Of a DNA stretch of 64,000 bases, positions 32,726-43,285 are shown in pieces. Within the stretch, counting starts at the first letter, position 1; each line of letters starts with the position of its first letter. Below the pieces are notes generated by a model. The model ran no database searches, was not told the origin of the DNA, and saw nothing but the letters and a program-made list of their open reading frames with translations. This DNA comes from Sordariomycetes sp. S80-01Y (lineage: Eukaryota; Ascomycota; Sordariomycetes): assembly GCA_037042185.1 (NCBI GenBank), contig JAXQJY010000024.1, positions 248,001-312,000 of the forward strand, written 5' to 3'. The position numbers were made by a program, and so were the translations under genes.

Positions 32726-34501
32726 CGTGGGTGACGCTCGCGGAGGGCGGGAGCCAACCTTAATTGCATTCGCCGCATTAGTGGCATGATCTCAGTGAGC
32801 TGCCTACAGATCGCTCTCGCTAGAGAAGAGGAGCTGTGCTGCGTACGACAGCAGCTGCACGCTTCGGTTCCAGACTCACAACACTTGTTGCAATCCCCCC
32901 TGAGCCTGTCATCCCATCCACGCCTCTGATGGTGAGCTTCTCGAGCGTCCGAGTCATGATGGTCTTCCCGGGCCACTGCAGCCAGAAACGCTAATTGGCT
33001 TTGGCTAGTGTCTCGCACTGCAAGTCACAGCATCACAGACTCTGGATCGATAGATCACATACGAGGTGCGGTGGCAGAGCTGCGCGCCTTTGGTAGTGGG
33101 CTGATGCTGGCAATACGTCACGTCACCCCGTCAATAACGGATGCGGCGGACGGCCGCCACGAATGCCAACAGCAGCTAAATCCGGAACTGCGGCAGCGAT
33201 GCGGCGGATCGAGTCTTGGCTTGAGGATCAGGGTCATTCTCATAATGATTCTCATGTCGCCTCAATGTGAGGCAGTCGGAGAGAGTATATGGAATCGGTA
33301 GGATGAAGTCGTGGAGCAAGATCCCTGGACAGCTGGGGCACTGTCCTGCACACTGTACAGAACCTACTACTTGGTACTATAGTGTTCGTTACTTGCGAAT
33401 GGAGCCTTCATTTTTGTATCTATGGTATCGCCCAATTTGGAAAACCCTCAATTTGCGCATCGATGAATCGTCACTTTTCCTTGTGATAATCACTTCAGAC
33501 TTAGGCTGACTCCCTCTCGCCTATCGGAGGATCTCCTGCCATCGAGGTGATTCCTCTCCGTGCCGTGTCCAACTCCAAGATCAACGACCCCGATGCATTC
33601 CAGAGACGGACGGCTCGGCCCAAGAACGACTCAAATTTAATAGGCTAGCTTGGCTAGGTGCAAGATTAGAATTCGAGCAGATCTCAAGCCGCAGCACAGG
33701 GCAGCCTGCCGATCTGAACGTTTATCTTCCGAGACCTTACCATGGTCACGAGCCGCAGGGCGGATCACTGCTCGGTTGTCGCTTGCGGTGTCTGGAGTGA
33801 CTAGCGACCCCGGGTAGTCTGATCTTTTGTAGTTCTTGGCGCTCAGTATAAGCTCTCTTCTGTTGACAGATAGTGTATGATAGGTCCTGCACTTATGTTG
33901 GAGCCTTGGTACACCGGTGCACCTATTCGCAGATCTTCCAGGACACTAGCAGCCGTAAAGAACACAGGGCTGATCCTTCACTTGATCGAAATTCTTGTAT
34001 CACAAAATCCAAAGATACCTCTACCCCGGTGCACATTGTTTCAATCCTGGATCACGGCGAGAACAAACGATCACGGATGGGATTATCAGCCAAAGTCAAT
34101 CTCAACGAGGTCATTCACATTAATCTAAATGCAAGATTGCCTAGATGGAACCAAAGCATACCGAACATGCTTACCAGTCCCACCCACCCATTATCAAATG
34201 CGCCTTGCCACCCGTCCAGTATGTGGAACGAAAGATCAACATGAAACCCAGTGACCCCCCTGAGATCCCCAAACTCCCTATCTACGGTGTCGTGAACCGA
34301 AAGCATCTCAGATATGTCGCAACCCAGATTTTTGTATCCCGAACCGATGTGCATAGTGTACAGTCTTGACCCAATTTGAGACGTTGCAATGGACGTGAGC
34401 TTCGTGACAGACCAAATAACAGACCGCGCCAACGCCACTGAAGAAGTGCAGATCCCGGAGCCTAAAGCTGACCGCGACAAAAGAAACTAGGTAGGCGGTC
34501 T
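32726..34501. other. Intergenic region, no supportable gene
   Basis: About 1.8 kb between the phosphoketolase promoter and the 3' end of the zinc-finger gene. Overlapping frames of 70-120 codons near 33870-34480 have no family features. No RNA gene or repeat seen. Confidence 0.5.
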
Positions 34502-36783
34502 TCAGCAGGCCGAGAAATCAAACATTTCGTGGTCAATGGCGCTGTCCGTTGAGCCCGTCGCTTGGCTGCCGAGGTCGTTGAGGAAGTACTCCTCCATGGC
34601 GTACTTCTCGAGGCCCTCTTCGGGCCCTTGGTTCGAGAAGTCGAGGAACTCAGTAGCCTCGGAGCTCTCGAAGGTTCCGAGGAACTCGTCGAACCCGGTG
34701 AGAGAATCAGGTGAGGAGCCATCGGACATGCTGGGGAGACCGTCGACAAACGTGATGGAATCAAGCGACGGCATCGTCTGAACAGGCTCCATTGACGACC
34801 TTGGCTCGGGTGGTGGCGTCTGAAGGTGGCTGCCGGGTGTGAAGTGATCCTGAACCGAGTTCTGAGACGATGGCACATGCATCAATGGTGTCTCCATCAG
34901 AGCTGCAGGCGAAACGTGGGAAACATAGGATGTTGGCGTGCTAGCGGCGGAAATTTGGCTTGCAGACCTCCCAGCTTCGCTAGCAGGTTGAGAGCAGATC
35001 CCTGGCATCGGCGCAGACGACGTCGCGCTGTTGTCGTAGTGAGGGTTCCCACCCGATATGTCGATCATGTTTTCGAAGAGAGTATTGCCTTCGGGGGTCG
35101 GTGCAGATGCGGGCGAAGTCGCTGCTGAGTTGTCGGTGAAGCTTGACACTGAGGAAACGGAGCTCACAGACATATTGTTCTGTCTGGCCCGGGCCTTCCT
35201 AGTGCGTCTGTCGCTGGTCGTTTCGTCGGGATTCTTCCTCGGCCTGCCTCGCTTGGCTTGCCTCCTCACAACGCCATCGAAAGCCCCAATGCACATACCG
35301 CGCTGGCGATGCCTCGTGAGCGCGTCATGGCGGGCAAAGTCGTTGCCACAGGGACAGACGTATGGCTTTGACGACGAGTGGATCTTCTTGTGGCGCTTCA
35401 GGTCGTGCGACCTGACGAAGCACTTGTTGCACTCGTCACACTGGAATTGACGGTCATTGAGATGGGTCTGAACGTGCGACTTGATGTTCTCCTTGCGGCC
35501 AAACGTCTTTCCGCAATCCTTGTAGCAGCATTCCCATTTGCCGGTATTCGAATCCGGTCCGACGATGTACTTCCCGATGTCGTCCTCAGTGACGCCGGTA
35601 TCAAGCTTCTTTGCCTCAGGGCAGGGGCTGCCCTCATTCTTGATGAAGCCATTGGCTTTAGCGCTCGCGTCAGACTGATAGCCTTCGTGCGTGGGTTCTT
35701 GCTTGATACGAAGTGGTGTGTGAGGGGTGTGGTGAGAGTAAGGAGTCGTCCGCGCGGAGATGGGAGTGCTGTTGACCGAACTTTGCATGCGTCCGTGCTG
35801 AGGTGTGGCTGGGACCTCCTGGCCTTCAGGGATGGCGTCGGCGAAGAAGTGATTTGGCAGGTAAAGCGGAAAGTTGGCATCCATGCTTCCCCTCGGCGAG
35901 GGGAAAGTCTCATCGTGGGGGATGGTGCTGGAGTTCGGTGGGCTTGGGCCGGCACTCAGGGCGCCGCTGAGCTGGTTCATGTCAGGGAAGATGGCGAGAC
36001 CAGGAGGCGAACGTCGCTTTCGTGACGGCTTGATGGTCGCCTCCATGGACTCGTCGTGCCCCTCTGAGAATCGGTCTGGTCGAGTCTGGTGCTTGCTGAC
36101 CCGGCCGTGGGGCGTTTCGGTTGGTGTAGGAGGGAAGTATGCTGCTGGTCGAGTTAGTCTATCTTACACGCGTTGGTTCAACCGGACCTACCAATCTGTT
36201 CTTGGTTTGGCGTTTGGCTTCCAGGCTGGTCGTTCTGCTTGCCCAGTTGCTCAAATTTGAGCACCTGGTCAGCGATACCGTTGCTGACTCGTCTCGGCGT
36301 CCTGGGTCGACCCGAAACATCTTGCCACTGAGCAAGCTCTGGCTGGAAGCTGTCCAGCTGTGCGTTGTTGAGGAATGCTTGAGCGTTGTTCAAGTTCCAC
36401 GCATTGTCGTTCATGAAGCTATCGTGGCTGAAGCTGTTTGTGAGGTTAGTAAAGGAGGCTGGGTGGTGGCCCGCCGGGCCCGGGCTTGCTTGTTGGCTGT
36501 GCTGCTGCGCTTCCCGCAGACCATGCTGCGGATTGGCGGCTAATCCTGCTGTGTTAGTATTGTCGGTTGTCGAGATGCTGTTGAATTGGTCTGGTGCCAT
36601 CATCCAGAGCTGATCTGAACGGATGTCGAGGCTTATCCCGCGTCTGTGTGTGTTCGCCACGACAGGGCGCTTCTGCACACCTGTCGATTGTCGTGGGTTC
36701 ACAGGGGTTGAGTTCTGACGGCGATGTTGTCTTTGCTGTAGCCGTTGCTGACGCGAGGCACCAGAGGTCGAATTAGGCAGCAT
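34502..36783 (-). CDS. Swi5/Ace2-like C2H2 zinc-finger transcription factor
   Basis: DNA-binding regulator. Exons 36192-36783 and 34502-36141 (50-nt intron, GACTAAC branch) give 743 residues. Long Gln/Asn/Ser-rich regions flank three contiguous fingers at about residues 400-482: WECCYKDCGKTFGRKENIKSH, FQCDECNKCFVRSHDLKRHK, and an atypical third finger YVCPCGNDFARHDALTRHRQ with C-x-C spacing ending in RGMC. This order and the CPCG third finger are the hallmark of yeast Swi5/Ace2, which control late-mitotic and cell-separation genes. A basic GRPRK AT-hook-like patch follows (~495), and the C-terminus is acidic and Phe-rich, probably an activation domain. RRSPPG and RRGISL sites may be kinase or 14-3-3 targets. 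The intron ends in CAGCAG, a tandem acceptor. The role in septation or cell wall is inferred. Confidence 0.9.
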
Positions 36784-38293
36784 GTTGGGGAGTCCGGAGG
36801 TTGTTGTCGATGATTCCGTATCGAAGTCGTGGATCGTTGGAATCTTTGTCCGGAACTGTAGGAGAGATCGTCAGGATATTGCATCTCTTGAAGCGCTTGG
36901 GGGCTTTTACCTGACGCAGCGCAAGCACAAGATGGCCCGGGGCCTATTGTTTGATCGTGAGAGTCCTCAGCAGAGGGCGGATTTTTTTTGCAATCCTATA
37001 GGAAGGTTTGTGGTATAAGAGAACTAGTAGGTGATTCGAGGGACTCGAGTTGTTCTCTTCTGCGAAGTTGAGTTCGAAGTCGTGGTTCTGGATAGAGTTG
37101 GGATGAGGAAGAGAAGTCCAAGTGAAAGAGATCTGAAGGTGGATTCGAATGCAGGTAGACGGGGACTGGGCCGTCGGTACAAGGGGTGGTGTAAGTCGTC
37201 GATGGTCTGTTTACATCGTTGGCGATCATCGTGGTCGCCATAGCAACTACGGGACCCTTGCCCGTTTCACCTGGAGGCGCTGGCTGGGTGAGCTGACCAG
37301 ACGTCACCGCCTCAAATCAGGTTGCGATTGGCATGACGGTGTGATGGAATCCGAGACATGGAACTGGTCATTTGCTGGCGGGCTGACCTGGGCCTCTGCT
37401 GGCTCAATGGCCGCAGTTCGAGAATTGCTCACGCCTTCTGGCTCACACTCCCGGTACCCTACACTCTCCGATGCTGAAATCTTGACCTTAATCAGTCGTT
37501 GTCATTTCTACAGAATTGACTGGCGTACATCAATGCGAGACTCCGGTATGGGTTGAAGCTCTTTCGTTGGATGCTTTTTTTGGTTTTGGGGGGTTTAATT
37601 GCTGATCTGAGGCTGGATTCAAGCGCAGTTGAGGTGCCGTTGCCCAAACCCAACCCGAAAACAGCACGAGACTTTCCGTCAACCTCAATTCACAGACTAG
37701 CCCATTTTGATATCATTGAAGCCGAGACTTCGGGTCAGGTAAAAAGAGCAGTTTCAGTAAATCAAATGGCAGAATAATAAAAAAACCGAGCCTCATTTTC
37801 GCTCGACACTCGCTTCGTTCTCTAAGACAGTTGTCCCTCTGTGTGGCCCATGTGATGCTTGACGACGTGGTTGCCTAAGGAAACGGGGGTCATTGCCAAA
37901 ATCAACCCTCGAAATGGGGGTGGAAAGGACTCTGCTATTTCTGTCAGGCTGAACTCAAGGGCCCGTGCTGAAGCTGGCTTGGTTCGAAGCTCAAGGGCCA
38001 CTCACAGGCGCGCATCCACCCAATAACTGGGTCGCTAGACCCTCTATGATTTCGCCCGTCTCCAAGAATTCCTCGGGGTCGAGACGCGACATCTGCCGAC
38101 TCGAGTGGTTGAACTCATCTCGCTATCTTCTCCTCCTTATCGAGTCTTCGGAAGGCATCTCGGTTTGGCCCGTCTCGCCCAAGACATTTCGATCGATCGC
38201 TGCATTATTTGGTCTTTTCGAGGTCACACCCAAGGTCATCGACCACGTTCATTCATCGTCCACGCCACCGATTGTTGACATTCGGCCGTTGCC
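36784..38293. other. Divergent promoter region with long leaders
   Basis: About 1.5 kb between the zinc-finger gene and the CBS/PB1 gene. TGTTTAC at 37208-37214 (GTAAACA on the minus strand) is a forkhead-type site 425 bp upstream of the zinc-finger gene, weak evidence alone. No coding region supported. Confidence 0.45.
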
Positions 38294-40435
38294 ATGTCTT
38301 CCGCAGCTGGAGGCACCATCTCGGGCGGCACCCTTCGCGGGACCCCGAAGCGAGGAGGGATCCCCTTCACCGAACAGTCTCCTGGAGGCTCGAATATCCC
38401 TCGTCCTACAGGGGGGATTCATGATCAAAAGCCCAGCGAGGCCGCATCTGGCGTCAGTGCTAGTCGGCAAAAGCAGACCAAGCGAGATGAGGTACGGGGA
38501 TAGAGGCTCTTTGTTGGGACACCGAATACTAACAACCCCAGGCTATTCGCCGCAAGCTGGAGAGCGATCTCTCCAAGAAGAAGAATCTATCTGGTCGCAG
38601 TCGACACACCCGGAAAGCCCCCCCTGGCACCGTCCTTTCTCTGAAGCCGAGCCCGGCTCTGCAGATCAAGCCCTCGACGACCGTCTCTGAAGCAGCCCAG
38701 CTCATGGCCGCCAAGCGCGAAGATTGCGTTCTCGTAACCGACGATGATGACCGTATCGCTGGTATCTTCACAGCCAAGGACTTGGCTTTCCGTGTTGTAG
38801 GCGCGGGTTCCAAGGCTGTGAATGTCACTATTGCCGACATTATGACCAAAAACCCGCTCTGCGCGCGGACTGATACGAGTGCAACCGACGCACTAGACCT
38901 CATGGTCCGCAAGGGTTTCCGTCACCTGCCCGTCATGGATGAGAACCAGGACATCTCGGGTATCCTAGACATTACCAAATGCTTCTACGAGGCGATGGAG
39001 AAGCTCGAGCGTGCGTACTCTTCATCGAGGAAGCTGTACGATGCTTTGGAGGGTGTTCAGTCCGAGCTCGGCGCCAGCCAGCCCCAGCAGATCATTCAAT
39101 ACGTCGAGACCTTACGTTCAAAGATGTCTGGCCCAACGCTGGAGACTGTCCTCAATGGCATCGCCCCCACCACGGTCAGTGTCCGCACCTCCGTGAAGGA
39201 GGCGGCTGCTCTCATGAAGGAGAACCACACGACTGCTGTCCTTGTGCAGGATCAGGGCGCCATTACTGGCATCTTCACGAGCAAGGACGTTGTCCTGCGT
39301 GTCATCGCCCCTGGCTTGGACCCCGCGAACTGCAGCGTCGTCCGCGTCATGACCCCTCACCCTGACTTTGCCCCTATGGACATGAGCATTCAGGCTGCTC
39401 TGCGCAAGATGCACGGTATGTTGGATCTTTCTCCTTGATGATGCTATTTACTGATTTTGGGCAGATGGCCACTACCTGAACCTCCCCGTCATGAACGACG
39501 GCGGTGAGATTGTTGGCATGGTCGACGTGCTCAAGCTCACATACGCCACCCTGGAGCAGATCAACACCATCTCAACTGGTGACGGCGAGGGCCCCGCATG
39601 GAATAAGTTCTGGCTGTCCATGGACCACGAGACCGAGTCAATGATGTCCGGCGAGGGCAGCCACAGCCATCACCACACCAATCTGGGATCGCGTATGATG
39701 TCGCCAGATGTTACCCGTGAGCGCATAGGAGACAGCGTCGCACCTGGGGACTCCGCATCGCACGTTGGTGTTGAATCTCCTCCCCGCTCTACCGTCCAAG
39801 AGGTGCCTGAGTCTGTCGCGCCTGAAGTCCCGTTCCCGTTCAAATTCAAGGCTCCTTCAGGTCGTGTCCATCGCCTGCAAGTCATCGCTTCTCAGGGAAT
39901 CGAGTCTTTCGTCGCGGCCGTCGCGGCCAAGCTCGGCAACGAAGTTACAGGAATTGGAGGCATTCCCGTCGTCGAGGACGGCAAGATGAGCGGCGCCGGC
40001 TTCGCGCTGAGCTACGCAGATGACGAGGGCGACACAGTCTCAATCACAACGGACAACGACCTGCTGGAAGCAATTCTCCTGGCTCGCCAAGGCCACCGTG
40101 AGAAGGTCGACCTCTACGTGCACGACCCGGAGACGACACCTGTTGTCGCACCGCCGCCGGCGCCTGTTGTTGAAACCCCCGTCATTGCGACGCCACCTGC
40201 GTCCTCTGCCGATGGCATGCGCCGCCGTCGGAGGGACTCTGACGAGGAGACTGACGAAGAATCTGATGAAGATGAATCGACGGTTCACCGATCAAGGAAG
40301 AACAGGCACCGCGCGTCTGTTCAGGACCAGGTGATTGCCGGTGTGCCCAACGAGCTTCTCCTCCCCGGTGCTATTGTTACTCTGGCGGTTGTAATTGTTG
40401 GTGTGTTTTCCATCTCGAGGGCTTCCAGCCGATAA
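38294..40435 (+). CDS. CBS-domain and PB1-domain protein, tail-anchored (Mug70-like)
   Basis: Exons 38294-38491, 38542-39415 and 39465-40435 give 680 residues. The introns are 50 and 49 nt, the first with a perfect TACTAAC branch. After a disordered N-terminus, two CBS pairs follow: SLKPSPALQIKPSTTVSEAA to ITKCFYEAM (about 95-235), and LNGIAPTTVSVRTSVKEAA to VDVLKLTYA (about 285-420). A PB1 domain spans FPFKFKAPSGRVHRLQVIAS to REKVDLYVHD (about 505-590). The tail is Pro-rich, then Arg/Asp/Glu-rich, and ends in one hydrophobic segment, LLLPGAIVTLAVVIVGVFSI, with a short basic end, so the protein is probably tail-anchored. This architecture matches fission yeast Mug70 and filamentous-fungal relatives. 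CBS pairs usually bind adenine nucleotides; ligand and role here are unknown. Confidence 0.92.
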
Positions 40436-40791
40436 GTGGTACGAGTGGCCCCCTTAATGACATGACGAAGCTGGGGAGAGCTGTAGATATAAAGTGTCAA
40501 GCTTGCATACATATAGAGTACTGTCAATTTAGTAAGCAGCGTTATTATTGGAAGATGCTTTTCCTGAATCTATCGTCCATCAAAATTCATGAACCATGAA
40601 ATTAGAGTGCTCAAGTGTCCTGGTATTTACTGCAGCCTGAGGTCGATGACCTGGGAGCCCAGGACTAGAACGCGGTTCGCGGTGCACGGCGCGGAAAAAC
40701 CCGATATCCACCAGCTGCCATCTAAATTTTGGCGAGCTTCCCATCGCAACCAACTCAACGCGAGGACTGGGCAGCACCAAAAGCAGCCGCC

Positions 40792-42559
40792 ATGATATTG
40801 AGAAACGCCGCAGCGCGGCATGGTAAGCCAATTGACGTGTCTTGTTTTTGTCGCAGCGTACTGATGTCCCAGGCTGTCGTGCTTTGGCTCGTCCCGTCTC
40901 GAGGTCAACCTCGACCGTTCGCAACGCCTCGACTGACGCCCCTACCGACCCTCCTGCCGAACGAGAACCGCCGTCATCGAATCTCTCCTTTTCGCCCCAG
41001 GAGACCTCAGCATGGGCTATGCGTTCTGTCCCCGACGCGGCGAAGCAGAAGCGCGAAACCCCCAAGATTCGCTCCTCGCGCCGCAAGCAGTCCAAATGGG
41101 CCCAGGACAGCGTCTTCCAGCTCTCCGTCGACGGCACGATAAAGCACCAGGGCGACGCTTGGACCAAGCCCCACGAGCTGGGCGGCGAGATGTACTCTGT
41201 CCACGAGCAGTGGGACATGTTCAAGCGGAACAATGCCAACACCAAGAAGTTTGGCTCGGACTTGAAGAAGAGGTACGACCCAGGTGAGATGCTGAGGAAC
41301 CCACCACTGCCGGAGGACATCACCCTCGAGATGTTGATGGCGGCGCAAACACACATGGGCCACAACGTGAAGAAGTGGAACCCGGCGAATGCCAAGTACA
41401 TCTACGGGCAGAGGGAAGGGACGCACATCATTGCGCTGGAGACGACGGCGGCGCATCTGAGGAGAGCCGCGCGTGTGGTCGAGGAAGTGGCTTATCACGG
41501 TGGTATCATCCTGTTCGTTGGCACGAGGAACGGGCAGATGGAAATCGTTTCGAGAACGGCCCAGATGGCTGGTGCGTATCAGCTGTTTACCAAGTGGGCG
41601 CCGGGCACGATCACGAACCGCGATGTCATGCTGGATGGACACACCACCAAAGTTGTTGACGAGGTCGACGACCAACTCCCGGACTTTGAGCGATACGACC
41701 TGAAGTCGCGACCAATGACACCGGACCTGGTGGTGTGCTTGAACCCGCAGGAGAACTACACAATGCTGTACGAGTGTGGCCTGGCCACCATCCCGACGAT
41801 TGGCATCATTGATACCGACACCGACCCGACCTGGGTCACCTACGGCATCCCTGCCAACGACGACAGGTAGGATACATGCTCGCGGCTTGAGAGCCTTGAC
41901 TAACACGTTGCAGTCTGCGATCGGTTTCCGTCATCAGCGGTGTTCTCGGCCGCGCCGGCCAGCGGGGTCAGACCCGCCGCAAGCTCGACAGCGCCTCCGG
42001 CCGTGTTCCGTGGCAGACATCCGCCGAGCTGCAAAGACACATCGGCGCCGAACGAGCACACGCGCAAGCTCAACGCCGACGTCTTAAGGCTGTGCTTGCC
42101 CACCGTCAGGGTCTGAACGAAGAGGAGCTGGAGCTCATGGAGGAGCAGGAGAAGCGCCAGAAGGTCCCAGCCGAGGTCAACGAGGACGCTATGCTGGATA
42201 TGCTGGGCCAGGCCGCGACGGGTGAGAAGAAGACGTCCAAGAAGGGATCCTCGATGGAGAAGACCTTGGAGGGCGTCGACAAGCAACTGACGGAGCAGCT
42301 GGATCGCGCTAGACAGTTGGTCAAGGACGTCGAGACGGTCATGGCTGCCGCCGGGGCTGAGAACGTGACCCCGGAGCTGCAGGCTCAGCTGGCCGGCGCC
42401 CAGAAGATGGTGGAGGACATCGAAGCGGACATTGCCGAGACTGGCTCGCAGGTGGCTGATTCTCTGCCTCCCATCATGGAAGAGCTGGCCGAGATGAGCC
42501 CGGCTGAGAAGAAGCGCAAGCAGCTGGAAGCGCTCTTGGGCGGTGAGAAGAAGCCGTGA
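40792..42559 (+). CDS. MRP4: Mitochondrial small ribosomal subunit protein uS2m
   Basis: Structural protein of the mitoribosome small subunit. Exons 40792-40822, 40873-41866 and 41914-42559 give 556 residues, with introns of 50 and 47 nt. The 31-nt first exon begins a presequence (ILRNAAARHGCRALARPVSR) and is too short to find by open-frame length. The uS2 core runs from MLMAAQTHMGHNVKKWNPAN through HIIALETTAAHLRRAARVV, GGIILFVGTRNGQMEIV and DLVVCLNPQENYTMLYECGL to NDDSLRSVSVISGVLGRAGQ. A long charged C-terminal extension of roughly 190 residues has coiled-coil character (EEELELMEEQEKRQK; EKTLEGVDKQLTEQLDRARQ). Such extensions are known in fungal Mrp4 and are probably mitoribosome-specific. 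The call is firm. Confidence 0.95.
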
Positions 42560-43103
42560 AGTGTATAATACGCAACTTGTATCAGTGTATACTATATGTA
42601 GGGGTGCCCGTTTGGGAGTAGCTAGAAGCCATTTACAAGAATTCTCTGACTGCTGCCGTCTCTACGTGGGAAAAGGGGCTGGTGCTTTCTCGCCTACTAG
42701 TCTACTACTAAAGTAGCAGTTATTCCTCCCCTAGGCATGGGACGGAACAACGTTTGCCCCTCGAAGCCATTCTCGAGGTGGAAACAATTGGGAGTTGAAA
42801 GCGACTGAGGGGCCGCGCCGCTGGACCCCCGTCCCGTGCTTCAATCTTCGCACCTGCGCATTTCCCCTCACCGAGCATCTATCCTCACGACCCGAACATT
42901 TCAGTACGACTTTCGCAGCGCCCGGCAGCCCCGAGTCCGAGTCGCTGCAGCAGCGCCAACGCGGGTCGCCGGCCAGACAGGCGCATGCCCTGCATTATTT
43001 TTGTTTTTGTCCGCCACGCCGCCCTGGACGGGACGGGCCAGCGGGTCAGCTCAGCGCTGCCGGCTCCGGGTGCTTCGGCCGACGTCGCCGTGTAAGCCCC
43101 CGG

Positions 43104-43155
43104 GTGAGAGTGAGAGTGAGTGAGAGTGAGTGAGAGTGAGTGAGAGTGAGCGTGA
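43104..43155 (+). repeat. Microsatellite, TGAGAGTGAG units
   Basis: Four exact tandem TGAGAGTGAG decamers at 43111-43150, with matching partial units on both sides. It lies just upstream of the leader intron of the Spt10-like gene, so length changes could affect its leader. Confidence 0.9.
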
Positions 43156-43176
43156 GATGAGATACACCTCGAACAC

Positions 43177-43279
43177 GTATGTCTGTCTACTACGCCGTCC
43201 GTCTCGCATACACTATTGGCAGCCCATGCCCTGAACCCGTGCTCCCACTCCGTCCTTGAACATCTGCTAACAATGCCAG
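43177..43279 (+). other. Probable intron in the 5' leader of the Spt10-like gene
   Basis: GTATGT donor at 43177, TGCTAAC branch near 43265 and CCAG acceptor ending at 43279, six bases before the start codon. The 103-nt intron would remove an out-of-frame ATG at 43273. Inferred from splice signals only. Confidence 0.6.
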
Positions 43280-43285
43280 ACCATC

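Larger units (their letters stand above)
42560..43285. other. Intergenic and leader region of the Spt10-like gene
   Basis: About 0.7 kb. Contains the GA/TG microsatellite (43104-43155) and a leader intron (43177-43279). No coding region supported. Confidence 0.5.

Noticed and set aside
37208-37214. Single forkhead site GTAAACA as proof of mitotic control of the zinc-finger gene
   Set aside because: One seven-base match is expected by chance at this scale; noted only as a weak hint.
41007-41906. 299-codon minus-strand frame
   Set aside because: Antisense shadow of the uS2m exon.
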